Positions 33,238-35,111 of a DNA stretch of 35,111 nt are shown here, piece after piece. How positions within the stretch are numbered: position 1 is the first letter of the stretch; the number at the start of each line of letters is the position of its first letter. The translations under genes and the position numbers were made by a program. The notes under the pieces were generated by a model that saw only the letters and a list, made by a program, of their open reading frames with translations, had not been told where the DNA came from and made no database searches. This DNA is from Rothia koreensis. GTDB taxonomy: Bacteria > Actinomycetota > Actinomycetes > Actinomycetales > Micrococcaceae. The stretch spans positions 1 to 35,111 of the forward strand of contig NZ_NOIQ01000022.1 of assembly GCF_004136575.1 (NCBI RefSeq), written 5' to 3'.

Positions 33238-33254
33238 ACGTCTACCGTAGACGT
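33238..33254. promoter_or_regulatory. Palindrome upstream of the DUF4870 gene
   Basis: ACGTCTAC-C-GTAGACGT has perfect eight-base arms with a one-base centre. It overlaps a possible -10 region (TATCCG on the minus strand), a position that suits a repressor. The binding protein is not known. Confidence 0.5.
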
Positions 33255-33364
33255 TTGCCACAGCTCGCGGGACCCCGCACGGCGCGCTGCACGGTGCCGA
33301 GATCACCGTGGAAGCCGTGTTTGACGTCGTAGTATCCGGCTTGGCCCAGCATCACGATGCCCCC

Positions 33365-33406
33365 GGGCCCCGGCCAGGGCGCAGAATGCCCCCTGGCCTC
33401 GGGTCC
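33365..33406 (-). terminator. Terminator of alanine dehydrogenase
   Basis: GGCCAGGG (33372-33379) pairs with CCCTGGCC (33391-33398) around an 11-base loop, with imperfect extension by the flanking G/C runs. It lies 9 bases past the ald stop. No T-run. Confidence 0.6.
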
Positions 33407-33414
33407 GGCAGGGC

Positions 33415-34506
33415 CTAGACGCGCGCCGGCAGGTCCGGGAAGGCGTCGGCCACGCCTTGGAATGTAATCTCCCCTTGCTCGGTATTCAGGCCGGCCGCGA
33501 GGATCCGATCCTCCCGGAGGGCCTCGTCGATGCCCTGTCCGAGCCGGAGGACGAACGGCAAGGTCGCGTTCGTCAGCGACGCCGTACCCGTCCGGGGAAC
33601 CGCTCCCGGCATGTTGGCGACGCAGTAGTGTCGAATCCCGTCCACCTCGAAGACCGGGTCCTCGTACGTGGTCGGGTGAGAGGTCTCGAAGCAGCCACCC
33701 TGGTCGATGGCGACGTCGATGAGCAGCGAGCCAGGCGCGAGAAGGTCGAGGTGCTCCCGGCGCACCAGTTTGGGCGCGGCGGCCCCCGGGACCAGGACGG
33801 ATCCGATCACGACGTCGGCCCCTTCGAGCTCCCGCTCGATGTTGCGCGGATTGCTGGCCAGGACCCTGGCGGAGTTGCCGAAGTAGTCGGTCAGTTCCCG
33901 CACGCGCGGCAGGTACGCGTCCAGGATCGTCACCTCGGCCCTCAGCCCCACGGCAAGAAGCGCCGCCTGTGTCCCGACCGTCCCGCCGCCCAGAACCACG
34001 ACGCGGGCCGGGGCCACCCCCGGGGTTCCGCCCAACAGAATGCCTGGTCCGCCCTCGGTGTGAAGGCTGTACTGTGCCGCGGCCTGCGCCGCGAGACGGC
34101 CGGCGATTTCCGACATCGGCGTGAGCAACGGCAGCGCCCGACCGTCCCGGACGGTTTCGTAGGCGATGGACCGCGTTCGGTTCTCGAGCAGCGCCTGGGT
34201 CAGGTCCCGGTCCGCAGCGAGATGCAGGTAGGTGAAGAGCGTCAGGTCCTCTCGGAGGAAACCGTATTCCGGTTCGATGGGCTCCTTGACCTTGACCAGG
34301 AGCTCGGCCGTGTCCCATACCTCGGCCTGGGTCCCCAGTCGAGCACCCGCGGCCACGTATTCCGCGTTGTCGAAACCCGAGCCGACGCCCGCGCCGTCCT
34401 GCACGAAGACCTCGTGTCCGGCTTCGACGACGGCGTGCACGCCGTCGGGGGTCATCCCGACACGGCGTTCACTGGGCTTGATCTCGGTAGGCACGCCAAT
34501 ACGCAT
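33415..34506 (-). CDS. ald: Alanine dehydrogenase
   Basis: NAD-dependent interconversion of L-alanine and pyruvate plus ammonia, 363 aa. Substrate residues are in place: Arg 15 (PSERRVGMTPDGV), Lys 74 (LLVKVKEPI) and His 95 (TYLHLAAD). The dinucleotide loop VVLGGGTVGTQAALLAVG is intact, and IDVAIDQGGCFETSHPTTYEDPVF carries the catalytic Asp. ATG 34506 gives the family N-terminus MRIGVPTEIK; the frame opens 20 codons earlier. The spacing to AAGGAAC is rather long. Such genes are often controlled by an AldR-type Lrp protein; the window's Lrp gene is about 20 kb away, so no link is claimed. Confidence 0.94.
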   Translation of the reverse strand: MRIGVPTEIKPSERRVGMTPDGVHAVVEAGHEVFVQDGAGVGSGFDNAEYVAAGARLGTQAEVWDTAELLVKVKEPIEPEYGFLREDLTLFTYLHLAADRDLTQALLENRTRSIAYETVRDGRALPLLTPMSEIAGRLAAQAAAQYSLHTEGGPGILLGGTPGVAPARVVVLGGGTVGTQAALLAVGLRAEVTILDAYLPRVRELTDYFGNSARVLASNPRNIERELEGADVVIGSVLVPGAAAPKLVRREHLDLLAPGSLLIDVAIDQGGCFETSHPTTYEDPVFEVDGIRHYCVANMPGAVPRTGTASLTNATLPFVLRLGQGIDEALREDRILAAGLNTEQGEITFQGVADAFPDLPARV

Positions 34507-34565
34507 ATTCAGTCGTTCCTTTCGGTCGATCCGGCCGGCGACGTCGTTGTCACCGCCCACCGCCA

Positions 34566-34594
34566 ATTATGGCCCGTCCGCGAGGAACATTCAC
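34566..34594 (-). promoter_or_regulatory. Candidate ald promoter
   Basis: On the minus strand GTGAAT (34589-34594) and CATAAT (34566-34571) are 17 bases apart; the -10 matches five of six consensus positions. Predicted leader about 55 bases. Confidence 0.45.
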
Positions 34595-34601
34595 CCGTTC
34601 T

Positions 34602-34619
34602 CGCCCGCCGTTCCGGGCG
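34602..34619 (-). terminator. Hairpin after the DUF3151 gene
   Basis: CGCCCG and CGGGCG pair around a six-base loop, four bases past the DUF3151 stop. No clear T-run on the minus strand. Confidence 0.5.
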
Positions 34620-34622
34620 GTT

Positions 34623-35042
34623 TCAGGACGAGAGCTGACCGGCGGCCTCGGGATCCGAGTCGTTCAGGAACGATGAGATGCGCTGGGCTTCATCGGTCTC
34701 GCCGATGGCCGACGCCGCCCTCCCCAACAGGTACAGCGACCGGAGGAATCCACGGTTCGGCTCGTGGGAGAACGGGATCGGCCCGTGCCCCTTCCAGCCG
34801 TGGCCACGCAGAGCGTCCAGCCCGCGGTGGTATCCGACGCGAGCATAGGCATATCCCTCGACCACATACCCGGAGTCCAACGCATCCTGGGCCAGCAACG
34901 CCCAGGCCAGGGAGGACTTCGGGAAGGCGCGAGCGAGATCCTCGCCTTCGTCACCGGCCTCGATGCGGGCCAGCAGCTCGGGCTCCTCGTCCAAGTACGT
35001 GGGCTCAGGACCGTCGAGAAGGTTCTTTCCGGCAAGGGACAT
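34623..35042 (-). CDS. DUF3151-family protein
   Basis: Cytoplasmic protein of 139 aa belonging to the actinobacterial DUF3151 family. Recognisable blocks are NLLDGPEPTYL at the N-terminus, FPKSSLAWALLAQDAL, YAYARVGYHRGLDALRGHGWKGHGPIPFSHEPNRGFLRSLYLLGRAA and a helical end. The helical pattern resembles tetratricopeptide-like packing, but function is unknown. In many actinobacteria this gene lies close to purA and fructose-bisphosphate aldolase, and here purA is two genes away. The ATG is at 35042; 69 bases remain to the window edge, with an AAGGATCC ribosome-like site. Confidence 0.85.
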   Translation of the reverse strand: MSLAGKNLLDGPEPTYLDEEPELLARIEAGDEGEDLARAFPKSSLAWALLAQDALDSGYVVEGYAYARVGYHRGLDALRGHGWKGHGPIPFSHEPNRGFLRSLYLLGRAASAIGETDEAQRISSFLNDSDPEAAGQLSS

Positions 35043-35111
35043 GATGGATCCTTTCGTCAGAAGGTGGTCTGGTGCCCACTGTACCGGCGTCGGACAGGCT
35101 GCGTTGGGGGG

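Noticed and set aside
33242-34318. Long frame overlapping alanine dehydrogenase
   Set aside because: Off-frame shadow of ald; Arg/Gly/Pro-rich with no family similarity.

Overview
This window comes from a high-GC Gram-positive bacterium of the Actinomycetota, most likely the order Micrococcales. Evidence is the strong G/C bias at third codon positions, GTG starts, a stand-alone EIIA-Glc, a DUF3151 gene close to purA, and LGFP repeats on a CAP-domain protein. The species cannot be fixed from the sequence. The window is ordinary chromosome: I see no rRNA, tRNA, transposase, integrase, phage gene or CRISPR array.

Left part (1-11.1 kb). A four-gene minus-strand operon encodes a compatible-solute ABC transporter (permease, CBS-ATPase, permease, lipoprotein receptor) and ends in a strong terminator. 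Divergent from it are metY (O-acetylhomoserine sulfhydrylase) and a CoA-binding-domain gene. The shared intergenic region holds two similar dyads about six helical turns apart. Then come an AraC/GyrI-like regulator, an unknown lipoprotein, an MFS exporter, a secreted CAP-LGFP protein behind an AT-rich gap, and a GNAT acetyltransferase.

Middle part (11.1-26.4 kb). Four closely related AAT-family amino-acid permeases (AnsP-like) lie on the same strand within 13.7 kb. Between them are an ornithine cyclodeaminase with a divergent Lrp/AsnC regulator, a TetR-MFS pair, ilvD and a nucleoside hydrolase. GTNAC-N6-GTNAC boxes resembling actinobacterial GlnR sites lie upstream of the first and fourth permeases. 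A MetE-like (C-terminal-domain-only) methionine synthase divergent from permease four is preceded by a clear S-box (SAM-I) riboswitch. Its P1 helix overlaps the Shine-Dalgarno, so SAM should shut off translation directly. Methionine supply is therefore represented twice in the window (metY and the MetE-like gene), beside a large amino-acid uptake and catabolism cluster.

Right part (26.4-35.1 kb). A G-quadruplex-like G-rich stretch precedes an orphan EIIA-Glc gene. Next is an 811-bp gene-free repeat island holding three unrelated repeat families: nested REP-like inverted repeats (also found beside ilvD), a 74-bp tandem repeat with a conserved inner hairpin, and a 39-bp tandem repeat. Then follow housekeeping genes, all on the minus strand: purU, a thiolase, corA, purA, a DUF4870 membrane protein, alanine dehydrogenase and a DUF3151 gene.

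The best candidates for something new are the repeat island with its dispersed REP-like family, the permease array with GlnR-like boxes, and the paired dyads between the osmolyte and metY operons. I did not find a convincing new multi-gene enzymatic or defence system.
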